The notes: generated from the sequence alone by a model not told the origin. Numbered from the stretch's first letter, positions 1 to 9,310 are shown. The stretch is 15,321 nt of DNA from Acanthaster planci (GCF_001949145.1 NW_019091486.1:21673-36993), one strand, 5' to 3'. A program made the numbers and translations.

Positions 1-928
1 AGCTCCTTTGTGTTACAGGAAGAGGAATTTTCATTGTAGTATTTAATCCTAGCCTGATATCTTCTGAATTTCTCCAATCTCCGGATGATCCTGTTTTAAG
101 TCATTTGCGTTCAGCTCTGCGTCTTACACGCCAAGCATTATGGATTTTCAGATTGTACCACGGCTTTTTACTTCTCACAGTCCATGATTTGACTGTGGAC
201 GGCGCAACAGAATCCAAAAGTTTCCAAAAACTAATAAACAGGTCAAATATTTCCTTGATATTCCGCATTTATCTGCATCATTTATTCTAATTTTTATGTT
301 TACCTCCCATCACCTAACTCTAAAATGTCTTGGTATAAATTCGTTTCAAATAAACATGATGCTAGAAACATGCAAGAAAAACCCAAACCGCTGACTGATC
401 TGAAGTCACTACGCAGGGTGCAAACACGCACGTTGAGTTCTGTAAATATAAAGAATAAAAAGTATGATACTCCGATTTAGAAAAGTTAACTGCGTTAAAT
501 ATTTTCACGTTATACCAAAATCGTCCCCTTGGAAACATTACCAGAAATAAAGACCAGAGTTCAATAGACGCGTAGTACTTTAATAATATAATAAAGATCA
601 CTGATTCTTCTCCATGGGCACGTATTAGATGTTCTGATAAAACTGTTATCAAGGAAATGAAGAATCATTGTTCAATACTGCTTTTGCATAGCGGTAACGA
701 GCAGGTCAGTGTGTCAAACATTAGTTGAAATTTGCTTCACGATGCCTGTCTACTCAGAACGATATACAGAAATGTGAATAGAGCGTACCACCAAAAATCG
801 CTTCACAATGCCATTTTGCTGTTTCCAACTCTAGGTCGCATGCTTCCAATCCTGGCTTGATTTGCTTGTCCGTAGAATATTTTAATTATCTTGTTTTACG
901 TTCGGAAGGAATTTCTGTTGTAACTTAC
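1..928. other. Non-coding sequence left of the last candidate exon
   Basis: I see no convincing exon, RNA gene or mobile element here. If the minus-strand secreted-protein gene continues, this would be intron or further exons. I checked reverse-complement donor patterns at about 112, 299 and 408; none pairs with a good acceptor and an open phase. The short open frames (105-290 plus, 362-652 minus) have no recognisable motif. Confidence 0.4.
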
Positions 929-950
929 ATCCCTAATATCCGCTCCCAAA
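929..950 (-). CDS. Candidate 22-nt micro-exon of the minus-strand secreted-protein gene
   Basis: On the minus strand a pyrimidine-containing acceptor (ttccactttag) is followed by 22 nt and a full-consensus donor (gtaagt). Joined to the 1376-1402 exon, which leaves one base (A), it reads I-W-E-R-I-L-G and ends with two bases of the next codon, so there is no stop. Unlike the other short exons it is not a multiple of three, and it lacks the duplicated flanking sequence that supports the exons at 1376 and 3051. It could be the start of a differently phased 3' part of the gene, or a chance pairing of splice motifs. No further exon was found to its left. Confidence 0.3.
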
Positions 951-1375
951 CTAAAGTGGAACACACCCATAATCTGGATCGCATATTTCAGAGGAGTCAC
1001 ATCCGATGTTGGTGTCTGGAAGACAGACTAGACCAGGAGGGACGACAGAAGAAACCATTTCAACGAATAATCGTTTAATCCAGCATCAGCTAAACAGGCA
1101 GATTGGACTATGATATGATTAAAGGCTTTGATCCCTAGAAGCTGTAGCAGGCCTTTGGTGTGAGGCTCTGTTAATTAAGGGATATCAAGTCAAAACAAAA
1201 CGTCTTGCCAAGGGTCTCATCTGAAGTCACAGTGACAAAGCTATATCTTCATTTTATCCATCATAAGAAATAAAGCTTTTTTTTCTCGATGGAGAATATG
1301 GTAATTCGTCATGCTTTAGCGTCTTCCTTTTTTCATTTTAATTGAATATGACAAAAAAAAAATCCCCATACTTAC

Positions 1376-1402
1376 TCGGACCTGTATTGCCCCCGCCTGG
1401 AC
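1376..1402 (-). CDS. 27-nt phase 1-1 micro-exon encoding a Gly/Pro-rich segment
   Basis: This is the last well-supported exon before the left edge. On the minus strand the acceptor ends in cacctccag and the donor is gtaagt. With the G carried from the preceding exon it encodes G-P-G-G-G-N-T-G-P (precursor residues 50-58) and leaves one base. Length is a multiple of three and both borders are phase 1, so inclusion or skipping keeps the frame. The exon and its intronic flank are homologous to the block starting at 3051: acceptor region (ctggaggtg versus ctgaaggtgg on the plus strand), then a shared 'gacctta.actttcgg.aat' motif, then several hundred diverged bases. The glycines are not in a clean Gly-X-Y register, so I do not call it collagen. 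The function is unknown; a flexible linker or a secreted peptide segment would fit. Confidence 0.55.
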
Positions 1403-1960
1403 CTGGAGGTGAATACAAAAAGTTGACGACCTTACACTTTCGGTAATATTAGTCAATACCCCTTTAAAGATTCATTTACATCAGTGAAACGAAAGTCTTG
1501 AGCATTGAAAATATTTACCATTCTGCAATGAATGGGTTGTGGATTCAGTCAAGTTGATCCTATGGAGTTCTTATCAAGAAATGACTGATCAAACTTTACA
1601 ATCTTTCAGAAACGCACATTTTTCCCTACAGTTTACGTAAAATGCTTTTACAAATTAGATACATTTGTAATTTTGCCCTAACCAAAACAAACATACATTT
1701 GAATTGATTTTTATCTGCTCCGAGGCAGGCATCGACTTGCACTGATCTCCATGAATTTTAAATGGTCTAAATGGGAGCTACGTTTTTGGCAGGATATTTC
1801 TCCTTGAGTTCAGGCATTTTTTGTTCATTTTCTCTCAGCAAATATGGTAAAATTTCTTTTATAAAGGTCCTTACCTTGGGTGATATTTTTAATTTCGAGG
1901 AAACAAAATGTCACACGTTGTTTCTTGTTTAACGTTTAATTTGTAGAGTCACTGAACAAG
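1376..1960 (-). repeat. Micro-exon cassette copy 1 (exon plus duplicated intron segment)
   Basis: The block starting at this micro-exon aligns with the blocks from 3051 and about 8475. Shared landmarks on the plus strand are 'gacctta.actttcgg.aat' near 1427, a 'tttacc.t..tgca' stretch near 1515, 'agttcttatca..aa' near 1566, and, shared with the 8475 copy, 'ttggca.gatatttctc' near 1785 and 'agcaaatat.gtaaaatt' near 1839, followed by 'actgaacaa' near 1952. Identity is moderate with many small indels, so the duplication is old. The right limit is approximate; a palindromic MITE follows at 2026. Confidence 0.6.
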
Positions 1961-2025
1961 GTTATTAAGGTGACGGTAATAAGTTTGTTTCTTCAAGCAA
2001 GTATGGATATTCCAACAAAAAGGTC

Positions 2026-2221
2026 TATATAACGGGTTTGGCCCTTACCCAATGTATATATTAATAAACACTGTATGCTCAGTGCTTGTCCGAGAGCTTG
2101 TCATGGTTTCGAATCCCACCCGAGTAAGCTTGCGAGTTTTTTTTCGCAAGCTATCAGACAAGTACTGAGCATACAATGTTTATTAATATATACGCTGGGT
2201 AAGGGTAAAACCCGTTATATA
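2026..2221. mobile_element. Palindromic MITE with ~75-bp terminal inverted repeats
   Basis: The left 75 bases (beginning TATATAACGGGTTT) and the reverse complement of the right 75 bases agree at about 67 positions, so a single strand would fold into a long hairpin with a loop of about 46 nt. The loop contains GTTTCGAATCC, one base from a pol III B box, and a nested small hairpin (cttgcgag / cgcaag). No transposase is present, so this is a non-autonomous element. The ends lie in TA-rich sequence; a TA target duplication fits but cannot be told apart from the palindrome itself. It sits in an intron of the minus-strand gene. Confidence 0.8.
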
Positions 2222-3050
2222 AATTATTATCTCCCCAACGCAAAAATACATCTTGAAAACAATGAAGTCGGAAAGCAAAAGATTACGCCAGAAGACTCAG
2301 GGGGATATTCTGCTTAAAATCAGACATTCTTTTAAGTTTCTTCTACTTTATGTGCAAATATTTTGCAACTGCCAATTTTCATGGGGATTTCATTTTTACT
2401 GAGAAAGAATAAAAGAGAATACTAATTTTTGGAAATTTCTTAGTCAAAGTTCCGGAGGCGTGATCTTAGGGGTCAACATCCAGGTAAATAAAATAAAGGC
2501 AGAATAGGTTGAAATTTAAAATTACAGATTTTGGCACCACACAAATTCCAAGTGTACCACGTTGACTTCACAAGGCTTTCTCTAAAACTGATGCCAGATT
2601 TTAAACATTATGTAAATTTTGGGAAGCAACAATAGCTTTTGTGAAATCAGTTCTGTCACTCTGTTTACCTTGAATAATGATAGAAGTTACTGGTAAAAAA
2701 AGGTCGAAAACCTACATGCTGATTGGGAAATTCAAACAGCCGTGTGTTTAACATATTTTAAAATTCCTGGCGGATATTCAAGAGATTTTTTTAAATCAAA
2801 TTGAATTGTTTAGCATTTAACTAAGAAAGTTACTTAACAACTTCACCAGGTGGACGGCACGTTTGAGTTTCAGGTTAAGTATGAATTTTCTAACAGTAAA
2901 GCTGGGAGGAAAAAAATGAAGCAGTGAGCTTTGTGAACCCCTCCATGGTCAGCCCTTGAGGGCTCCACACGAGGTAACCCTATCTTGCTATAACCCTTGA
3001 AATAACCAGAAAAAGCAGGCAGGTAGGAATACTGCCTGCGTGATACTTAC
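2222..3050. other. Intronic sequence, no feature recognised
   Basis: This lies between the MITE and the 24-nt micro-exon and is intron if the gene model is right. A plus-strand pair of splice-like motifs around 2441-2482 encloses an open 40-nt piece but is on the wrong strand and has no partner. Nothing else stands out. Confidence 0.4.
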
Positions 3051-3074
3051 CGCCGATTGCGGCTTGTCGGCGAC
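3051..3074 (-). CDS. 24-nt phase 1-1 micro-exon that completes a Gly-Arg-Arg site
   Basis: On the minus strand a strong pyrimidine tract (ttttttttatccaccttcag) precedes 24 nt and a consensus donor (gtaagt). With the G left by the 54-nt exon it encodes G-R-R-Q-A-A-I-G (precursor residues 42-49) and again leaves one G. The glycine codon is split across the junction, so a Gly-Arg-Arg triplet exists only when this exon is spliced to an upstream exon ending in G. In secreted prohormones GRR is a common dibasic cleavage plus amidation site; that reading is inference. The exon lies in a duplicated cassette shared with 1376-1960 and a decayed copy near 8475. It is symmetric, so skipping it keeps the frame and removes the dibasic site. 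No homologous protein is recognised. Confidence 0.55.
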
Positions 3075-3620
3075 CTGAAGGTGGATAAAAAAAACCCCAT
3101 TTCATTAACGACCTTAAACTTTCGGCAATGCAAGTTACATTGTTCGTGCACTTTCTCCCTTTGTACACTTAAGTAGAAACGAGAGTGTTCAACGTTGTAA
3201 GGGTTTACCTGTTTGCAGTCGATGGATTCAAGAATTAGTCAAACTGCCCCGACGCAGTTCTCATCAGCAAAGGTCAGATCAAAGTTTAGAACCCTTTTCA
3301 AATGCATTTTATTCCTTCAGGTTAATTGCTTTGCATGTTTTAAAATGCTTCAAATGGCTTGATCTGTTTACATTTTAGCGTTTACCGAAAGGTTACCCTA
3401 AAACAAAATGTGCAGCTTTGAATCTTTGAACACGGTATTTTAGACTTGCACACGTATTTCAGATTTTTGAAACCGGGAAGGTGGTTTGTTCCATTGTATT
3501 TCACTTTCGGGGTCTGCAGTAACTCAGTTTCCAAAAATAAGTTAGACAAATGCCAATTATTCCTTGGTTGCTTGTTTAAAGTAATAGGAAACGTGCAAAC
3601 AAAGAAAATGTTTTGTGTTT
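3051..3620 (-). repeat. Micro-exon cassette copy 2
   Basis: This aligns with copy 1 from 1376 (shared 'gaccttaaactttcggcaatg' near 3110, 'aaacga.agt' near 3176, 'ctgatcaaa'-like stretch near 3277, 'ccctaaaacaaa' near 3395). It aligns even more clearly with copy 3 from about 8475 over 'ttcaacgttg.aa.ggttta', 'tgcagtcgatgga' and 'gcagttct..tca.caaaggt.aga' (3187-3280). The homology includes intron sequence on the upstream side of the exon, so exon and flanking intron were copied together. The right limit is uncertain. Confidence 0.65.
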
Positions 3621-3624
3621 TTAT

Positions 3625-4690
3625 ATTGCACAATATGTTTCCCACTCAAAGGTTCTAGACGCAGGTTGCATTCAGACAAAATAAATCTTTCTGTTGCAAT
3701 TGAATTAAAATCGTCTTTCTTTGCAAAGTGGAAAACGCACTGAAAGATTACCCACTTGCCTCTGGTGTAGCCTTTGTTTATATCTCACGCTTTCAGATGG
3801 GGGTGCATCACATCGAGCAGCACGCATAGCGAAATACTAGATTTGGCAGCAGTCTGTTTGCGTTGAGACTGTTTGTAAGGCCCCGTGATGCGACAAAGCA
3901 CCGACAACTCTGAAAAAGCACGATCTTGGTGAGCGGTCTTCTGCTTAGCGTTCCACTGGATACCGAGGGAAATTTCTCGGCTTTGTTTCCACTTGCCCGA
4001 ACCAAGTGGATGGTGGATACGTGCCAATTATGAGACAGAGGGGTACCCCTCCCCTTCCTTTTCCAATCCCTAAACACACTAATCGTTCAATGTACTGAAC
4101 GACTGGTGGTGGATAATTTCACGCAAAAAAACCGCCGGGGCGGGGAATTGCCGAAATGGTGATTAATTAATGACATGCTTGGGTGAGAGAAGCTGCGTGG
4201 GAATTGGGAGTCATAGAAAGCTCTCTCTCTTTCTTTTTTTTTGCGAATTCCCAATTTTTTGGAAGGGGGTGGGCGTAGGGCTTAGGATACAGAGGGAGTC
4301 CAGTACACTAGCACCAGTCTGGGACTAAAGCCTGGTTTCCACATGGTTATACAGAACGCCGATGGCGGGAAGACGTCAATTTGTGACGTTGCACATGACA
4401 TATTACGTGACAATGCCACCCCAGAAAGCTCAACAAAATTGTGACGGAAACCCAGGAATTGTCCACTAAAAATTCTTTGCCAGGTATTTACACTTCCCCT
4501 TGAAGCTAAGTTGACACTCAGGTTTAATACTTTTGTAGTGGTCAGCAATTTTGTTGAAGATTGCAGCTGCATACATCACTAGTACGGAGATATTGGTGAC
4601 ATTGGGGGTACTATGCGAGAGATGCATCGTATAGGCAAGTGAAGCCAGCCTTCTCTTGCATCTCGACACAGAGAGTCGGTATAACAGGAA
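3625..4690. other. Intronic or intergenic sequence, no gene recognised
   Basis: Several short open frames overlap on the minus strand (3785-4077, 4282-4669) but none has a recognisable domain and they shadow each other in different frames. A plus-strand acceptor-like tract ends at about 3796, but the frame after it stops within 11 codons. A possible minus-strand micro-exon near 4494 has weak sites. Otherwise I see nothing. Confidence 0.4.
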
Positions 4691-4691
4691 G

Positions 4692-4950
4692 AGCGGGTTA
4701 GCGTAGCGGTTTTTTTCCCTCGCTTTGCACCAATAAGGCCCGGGTTCCGGTCCCGGCTTGGCCTAGGCTTTAAGTGCATTTGGTTTCAAGTCCATACTCG
4801 CTCTTTCAGGGGTTTTGTTTTTTTTGTTTTTGTTTTTTTTGTTTTTTGTTTTTGCTTTGTTTTGTTTTTCTGGGCACTCTGGTTTCCTCCTGCCTCTAAG
4901 ACTGGACCCTCTTCCTAACTCCGTAATGTGATGCTGATTAATGAAGGTTA
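4692..4950 (+). mobile_element. tRNA-derived SINE
   Basis: The 5' part is a tRNA-like head with an A box (TAGCGTAGCGG, 4699-4709) and a B box (GGTTCCGGTCC, 4743-4753) at tRNA-like spacing, followed by unrelated body sequence. Then come a T-rich stretch with interspersed G (about 4810-4870) and a 3' domain with ggcactctggtttcctcctgcc and gtaatgtgatgctgattaatg. The 3' domain resembles a tail I associate with invertebrate, especially cnidarian, SINEs, from memory. I could not find clear target-site duplications, so both ends are approximate. It lies in an intron of the minus-strand gene, in antisense orientation. Confidence 0.7.
4699..4753 (+). promoter_or_regulatory. Internal pol III promoter (A and B boxes) of the SINE
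   Basis: The A box at 4699-4709 matches TRGCNNAGYGG at every position. The B box at 4743-4753 differs from GGTTCGANTCC at two positions. The gap of 33 bases is typical of tRNA genes. No intact tRNA cloverleaf can be drawn, so this is a SINE head and not a tRNA gene. Confidence 0.65.
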
Positions 4951-5164
4951 CGAACAAACGTATAGTTATTGGCGCAAATAGCTTGAGTAGTTGAACACGC
5001 TATTAAAACAAAACAACAGTCGGTAAATTCAATCTGCTGACTTCCGCCGTCCCTATTTGCGTCAGTTGCTTTAAAGTGTTTCCATCTGATGTTGTGTCTT
5101 TTGAGACTGCCAAATCCCTGCTTCGTTTGCCAAATCTGTCTTTGCCACAAAATATTTTAGAGCA

Positions 5165-5310
5165 CCTATCACCAGCCAGACAGAAATACTCAAATGAAAG
5201 ACCCAAACATGATTTTCAGGGGTTTTCCGGCAAAGAAGTGTATTTAATTTTTCGACAGTCGTGCTGGACGTTCGCCGGAAAACACACCTACGGTCTTGAA
5301 CGTCAAACGA
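5165..5310. repeat. Diverged repeat shared with 9115-9240
   Basis: The plus strand here ('ccggcaaagaagtgtat…ttcgacagtcgtgctgg…gaaaacacacctacggtcttgaac') aligns with 'caggccaagaagtatac…ctcgatagttgtgctga…gaaaacccagaccgtatctttt' in 9170-9230, with small gaps and many substitutions. It is not adjacent to an intact micro-exon. It may be the distal end of a further cassette copy whose left part was disrupted, for example by the SINE at 4692-4950. In the plus frame both copies keep an S-G-(K/Q)-E-V-Y…S-C pattern, which could be a fossil coding fragment or chance. Confidence 0.45.
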
Positions 5311-5344
5311 CCGCGAAGAAAAATCGTAAGTATCAGTAATTTGA

Positions 5345-6100
5345 AAAATACCATAACAATTTTTCATATTCTGGAGGCATTTACGTACATGGTAAGTTTT
5401 ATACAAATCAAGGTGAGGACAGATTATGTGTGATTAATGTATTGAGTTGTAAAAAAGACCGGCATTTTCAAAGTGTTTGGTGTGTCTAACGAGGGTAACA
5501 TTTTTTTTTCTGCTAAACAATGGATCACTTCTGAAGATTAGTTTGGAAAATGTGCAGTGATTTGGCTCATGACACTTTTGGAGCACAACTGTCAACTCTA
5601 CGGTGAAAAACAAACAAAAAAAACTGCTGGAGAGAGATACGAATAAAACAAAAACCGTGGAGAGTATTATCTAACAGGAAAAAAAGGTAATCCGATCGGT
5701 CACGATGATAGCTCTAAACCCAAATGTTTCAGAGGCAAAACCTGTTTTGGGGGGAGAAGACAAACTTGTTTCCTTCTACCTTTTCAGGAGGGTACCGGGC
5801 TACATTGTGGAATTTATAACAGGCTCCTTAACAGAAAGCAAATTGATTCTGACAAGGGCTTCCTTAGGCCTAATTGAGCTATAATTTTCAGATAGCACTT
5901 GGGGGTCTCATTTTCTGCAGGGAATAGTTTTAGTCAGAATTAAACCACTGCATTCCAATTGGAGGCAACTTTTCTTGTTGATCATTTATTATTTTTTTGG
6001 CCCCTCCCCCCTTAACTGTTGATCAACGGTTGCCTTTTCTTTGAGTTCCTTTATTAACCATTAACTGTTTACAAAACAAATCGCAAACATAAAAACTTAC
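5345..6100. other. Intronic sequence, no feature recognised
   Basis: This lies between the 5165-5310 repeat and the 54-nt exon. There are short A runs and a pyrimidine-rich stretch (about 5990-6012). A minus-strand acceptor/donor pair near 5787-5806 would give a 20-nt exon but breaks the phase of the neighbouring exons. I see nothing else. Confidence 0.4.
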
Positions 6101-6154
6101 CTAAATCCTGACGGGTTTCTTCATCTTTCAACTGAGGAGACAGTCCGGCTTCAT
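6101..6154 (-). CDS. 54-nt phase 1-1 exon encoding an acidic linker
   Basis: On the minus strand the acceptor ends in cattgctacacag and the donor is gtaagt. Taking the G left by the signal-peptide exon, it encodes D-E-A-G-L-S-P-Q-L-K-D-E-E-T-R-Q-D-L (precursor residues 24-41) and leaves one G that begins the next glycine codon. It is symmetric (phase 1 on both sides). The segment is acidic (six D/E) and hydrophilic, as expected for a propeptide or linker after signal-peptide cleavage. It follows the signal exon after an intron of about 3.2 kb and precedes the micro-exon at 3051. The length of 54 nt equals the classic fibrillar-collagen exon length, but there is no Gly-X-Y repeat, so I read that as coincidence. 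Product family unknown. Confidence 0.6.
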
Positions 6155-6353
6155 CTGTGTAGCAATGAACCGGGGGTTACTGCCATACATGTACTAGTTT
6201 AAGTATTTGTTCTTTATTTGTCATCATCACAAAGGACAATACAAAGATACACAAAGAGAACGGGATGACTGCAGGAGCTCAGAAAGTGAACCTAATCACT
6301 ATGGGCCTCCAGCTTGATCAAGAGAGGGCGCGCTTATCCTAGCAACCGTGACT

Positions 6354-6611
6354 CGCGGACGTACGGTAAATTAGAAGAAACTGGACCTGCAACACCTTTG
6401 TATGAAATAGAAGGCAACCAGCGGCCATTTTACCGAGCCGAGTACAAATGTGCGGGTTGGCTCACTTCTACTGACGCCAGGGAGAATAAAGGCGGGCATT
6501 GCTGGGCAAGCTTTATACTAAGCCCTATAAAAATGGCCGCTAGTGGATTCAGTGATTCAGTGCAGCTGATTAAGGGCATTGCGAGTCCAGATTTCTTTTT
6601 ATATGTCCGTG
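6354..6611 (+). mobile_element. MITE, family A, copy 1 (8-bp target duplication)
   Basis: The element is 258 bp with inverted ends: CGCGGACGTACGG… on the left, and the reverse complement of the right end reads CACGGACATATAAAAAG; inside, both continue into CTGGAC(C/T)(T/C)GCAA. It is flanked by 8-bp near-identical duplications, CCGTGACT (6346-6353) and TCGTGACT (6612-6619). It is homologous along its length to 13958-14207 in reverse orientation, sharing 'cagcggccattttaccgagccga', 'gggttggctc' and 'aaaggcgggcattgc'. It has no coding capacity. The 8-bp duplication suggests mobilisation by a hAT- or P-type transposase. Confidence 0.85.
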
Positions 6612-6804
6612 TCGTGACTCCACTTGCGGTAATCACTGCGTTTCGCTGGCCAACGAAGGCGTTACATCACTGATTTACTTCACGGTATACCAGGTAATGC
6701 AAAGAGACTTTTCCCGAACGTTTTTGCGAGTAAGAGCTTCTCGTAACAGTGAGGCGGAAACATGAATATTGAGTTTGGCGGATTGCCAACAGGCACACAG
6801 CCCC

Positions 6805-6921
<117 letters not shown>

Positions 6922-7024
6922 AGACATTACCAAAAAAGAAATAAGAAGCAAAAACACATCAATGCATCTATGTGTATATACATCGATGTTAATGCCAAAC
7001 CCAATGGGAGAAGCAATTAAACTT

Positions 7025-7440
7025 TAAAACGGTCATTGGAAATTTAAAATGGGGGGGTTGGACCTTGCAATATGAAATGCTATACAAGAGACGTTCAGCC
7101 AAAACACTCTACAGGTTAAGATATTAGCCGTATTTAATGGAACTTCAAACTTCATTTGGAAAAAAAATCAACTCAGGAATACTGTGCCAAGATTACACCA
7201 AACTTTTGGATTTGACGTGAAGCCAACATTTTGTGAAAGAGGAATGTAAAAACGGTCATTAAAAAGTTAAAATGGGAGTTGAACAAGGCAATAAGAAATT
7301 CTATAAATGAATCATTCTGTCAAAACACTCTACAAATTAAGATATTGGCCATGTTTGAAGGAACGTAAAACTTCATTCGAAAAAAAAGTTGACTAAGAAA
7401 TACTGCCCCAATCTAACGACTGACTTTGTAACATCATGCA
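7025..7440. repeat. Diverged tandem duplication, ~223-bp unit
   Basis: Two units start with 'aaaacggtcatt' (7026 and 7249) and continue in parallel: 'ttaaaatggg', 'caaaacactctaca..ttaagatatt.gcc.t.tt', 'gaac.t.aaacttcatt.gaaaaaaa', 'aatactg..cca'. Identity is moderate with small indels. It is non-coding and lies in the long intron. Origin as a mobile element cannot be decided. Confidence 0.75.
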
Positions 7441-7639
7441 CCAAATGTAATGAATTTTTAGTGGACCAGAATTTAAGCTGTCTTAGAAACTGCGAAAGAT
7501 GACCTATCGATAAAGAAACCTAAAAAGCTTGGCGAAACGTTTCCCTCAAAAGAGGGAAAACATAAATTGGATTGTAGTGTACCGGTAAGTAATTATTGAA
7601 ATTGTCGATATGCTAGGAATTAATATGAATGTTTTCAAC

Positions 7640-7683
7640 CACGGCACGACAAGAAACCTCACGGCACGACAAGAAACCTCACG
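7640..7683. repeat. Two-copy 20-bp direct repeat
   Basis: The unit cacggcacgacaagaaacct occurs twice head to tail without mismatch, then the first four bases recur (cacg). It is a small local duplication, probably polymorphic in copy number. Confidence 0.9.
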
Positions 7684-7689
7684 ATAAAT

Positions 7690-8470
7690 AGATAACCCCA
7701 CGTTAAAGAGCAGTGATCACGAAACACGTTTATACCTAAACGCACACCTTTAAAGGACACAACTTTTGAAACAATAACAAATGTAGTTTATTTGGTCTTT
7801 TCCAATGGCTTTTGCATGGGACTTCGCTCCTGTAACCATTGTCATTATATACATTGTGGCCCCGTGTCCTGTTTTTTCGAGAACTAAGCTTTTGGGCGCT
7901 TTTGCGTTAAGATCCTACGGTTATTGTAACACTTGACGCCTATCGTATGGCCCCATAAACTGTTTACTTTTGCTTCCAATGCCTGGTTGATGTACTCCCC
8001 TAAACGCACCCAACCTTAATCTCCAAATGACCACAAAAATGAATCGTATGCAAGATTGCGTTTACAGGTCACATTTTTACCGATGAGTGCTTAATAAATG
8101 CATGACAAGTCTTGAAAAACATCAAGCTTAGTCCAGTCACGCTGTTTGTTGTGGGAGGATTCCACAATGGAACTGGCTGTGAGATGGTTGAGCACATTCT
8201 TAACCCTGCATGGGACGTTTATCCTCTCCTTTTTGAAAAACTGTCTTCCAGCCCCGTTTTCCAAACCCATCTTTGTCCCAAAATAAAGCCTAAAAGTGAA
8301 AGGCCTCCCAACAAGCTTCCGCAACCCTCTCACGATCCACTTTTAAACATTTCTTTTTTTTTTCATTTCTTATCTTTTTTTTATATCGGGCTGTCTTATA
8401 TCACGCTCGATAGTTTTTGGAAGAATGATTCCTAATTAAAACCATCCCATGGAACACGTATGTCGGAATT
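7690..8470. other. Intronic sequence, no gene recognised
   Basis: Two opposing short open frames (8112-8435 plus, 8091-8333 minus) have no motif. T-rich runs occur near 8350-8380. I see nothing else. Confidence 0.4.
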
Positions 8471-8474
8471 TTCC

Positions 8475-9010
8475 CCTTGTCAAGTAATATTAAGAAAAAG
8501 TCACATGGAGATGGAAAAAAAAGAAGTTCCCTAGCAACCTCTTACTTCTGGTAGTATCATTCCTAGGTCTCCAAGTTCATGCACGTGTGTTTTCATTCCC
8601 TGTGCTTACGTGGAGACGACATTTTTCAACGTTGCAAAGGTTTTACCAACTTGCAGTCGATGGACTCTAGACTCAGTTGAGTTGACCTGACACAGTTCTT
8701 GTCACCAAAGGTTAGATTATACATCAGAATCTTTCAATCGAGCAGGTGATTGTTTTAAGTTTATTTCTCTATAAATGATTTTGGCTTTTACCAAAAGAGT
8801 ATCATAAAGTATAATTCCGTCACTGTTCATTTGCATAATTATGTGACCACCGAATTGCACTGTTAATTTCTTTATTTTTGGAAGTGAAAGGTCAATTTTG
8901 GCACGATATTTCTCTTTTAAGTTATGTGATTTTTCAGTTTCCATGCACTGATGTAATAGCAAATATTTTACAAAAGGCCTTTTACGTGGAGAGTTTTAAG
9001 AAGTAACTGA
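8475..9010 (-). repeat. Micro-exon cassette copy 3, exon decayed
   Basis: This aligns with copy 2 around the exon edge ('catggagatgga.aaaaaaa' at 8503 versus 'cctgaaggtgga.aaaaaaa' at 3074), through 'aacct.ttacttctgg.a.t', then closely at 8622-8712 ('ttcaacgttgcaaagg', 'tgcagtcgatgga', 'cagttcttgtca.caaaggttaga'), and with copy 1 at 8900-9010 ('ttggca.gatatttctc', 'agcaaatatttta'). At the place of the acceptor, the minus-strand AG is AT here (plus-strand ct to at at 8503-8504), and no gtaag donor lies 24-30 nt away. The micro-exon of this copy is therefore probably dead or was never functional. Confidence 0.6.
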
Positions 9011-9114
9011 ACAAAAATGTCTGCTAATTTTAAAATTTTGGCATGTCATTTTTTCTGTTCAAGGGTTCTGGAAAAGTGCCACCAGGGGTCATCTTTCAGG
9101 CCCTATATTTCAAA

Positions 9115-9240
9115 GCTTGTAGAATTACGTGATTTGAAGCCCAATAATCCGGTTTATTTAGAGTTATCAGGCCAAGAAGTATACTTTCTCGATAGTTGTG
9201 CTGAAAAGAAAACCCAGACCGTATCTTTTGGAGTTAAAAA
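9115..9240. repeat. Diverged repeat shared with 5165-5310
   Basis: This is the partner of the 5165-5310 repeat and directly follows cassette copy 3, so it may be its distal part. A plus-strand open frame (9017-9244) covers it and ends in two lysines and a stop. Conservation of S-G-x-E-V-Y and S-C between the two places is the only hint of coding, and the gaps between them are not clearly codon-sized. Confidence 0.45.
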
Positions 9241-9310
9241 ATAAAAGGCTATAGTTGGGAAGTGCTTAAGACCCAAAGTGAATTCAAAACAGTGTAGCAC
9301 AAAACCTTAC

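Noticed and set aside
2095-2150. tRNA gene suggested by a B-box-like GTTTCGAATCC
   Set aside because: There is no A box at proper distance and no acceptor stem or cloverleaf; the motif lies in the hairpin loop of the MITE.
2075-2317. 80-residue plus open frame
   Set aside because: It lies mostly within the palindromic MITE and has no independent coding support.
3785-4077. Overlapping minus open frames of 80 and 89 residues
   Set aside because: They overlap in different frames, with no motif and no splice or promoter context.
5003-5150. EF-hand-like loop D-A-N-R-D-G-G-S-Q-Q-I-E-F on the minus strand (about 5036-5074)
   Set aside because: Positions 1, 3, 5, 6 and 12 fit a calcium loop, but the hydrophobic residue at position 8 is Ser, no second EF-hand is near, and no splice sites bound it. 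One partial motif among many frames can be chance. It would be worth a translated search.
1376-6154. Collagen gene (54-nt exon, Gly-Pro-rich micro-exon)
   Set aside because: The 54-nt exon has no Gly-X-Y repeat, and the glycines of the 27-nt exon fall out of register, so the match in exon length is not enough.
8546-8599. A 54-nt minus-strand exon with acceptor gtaagcacag and donor gtaaga
   Set aside because: It has a stop in the phase required by the signal-peptide exon (open only in phase 0), and the alignment of cassette copies shows this stretch corresponds to intron in copies 1 and 2.
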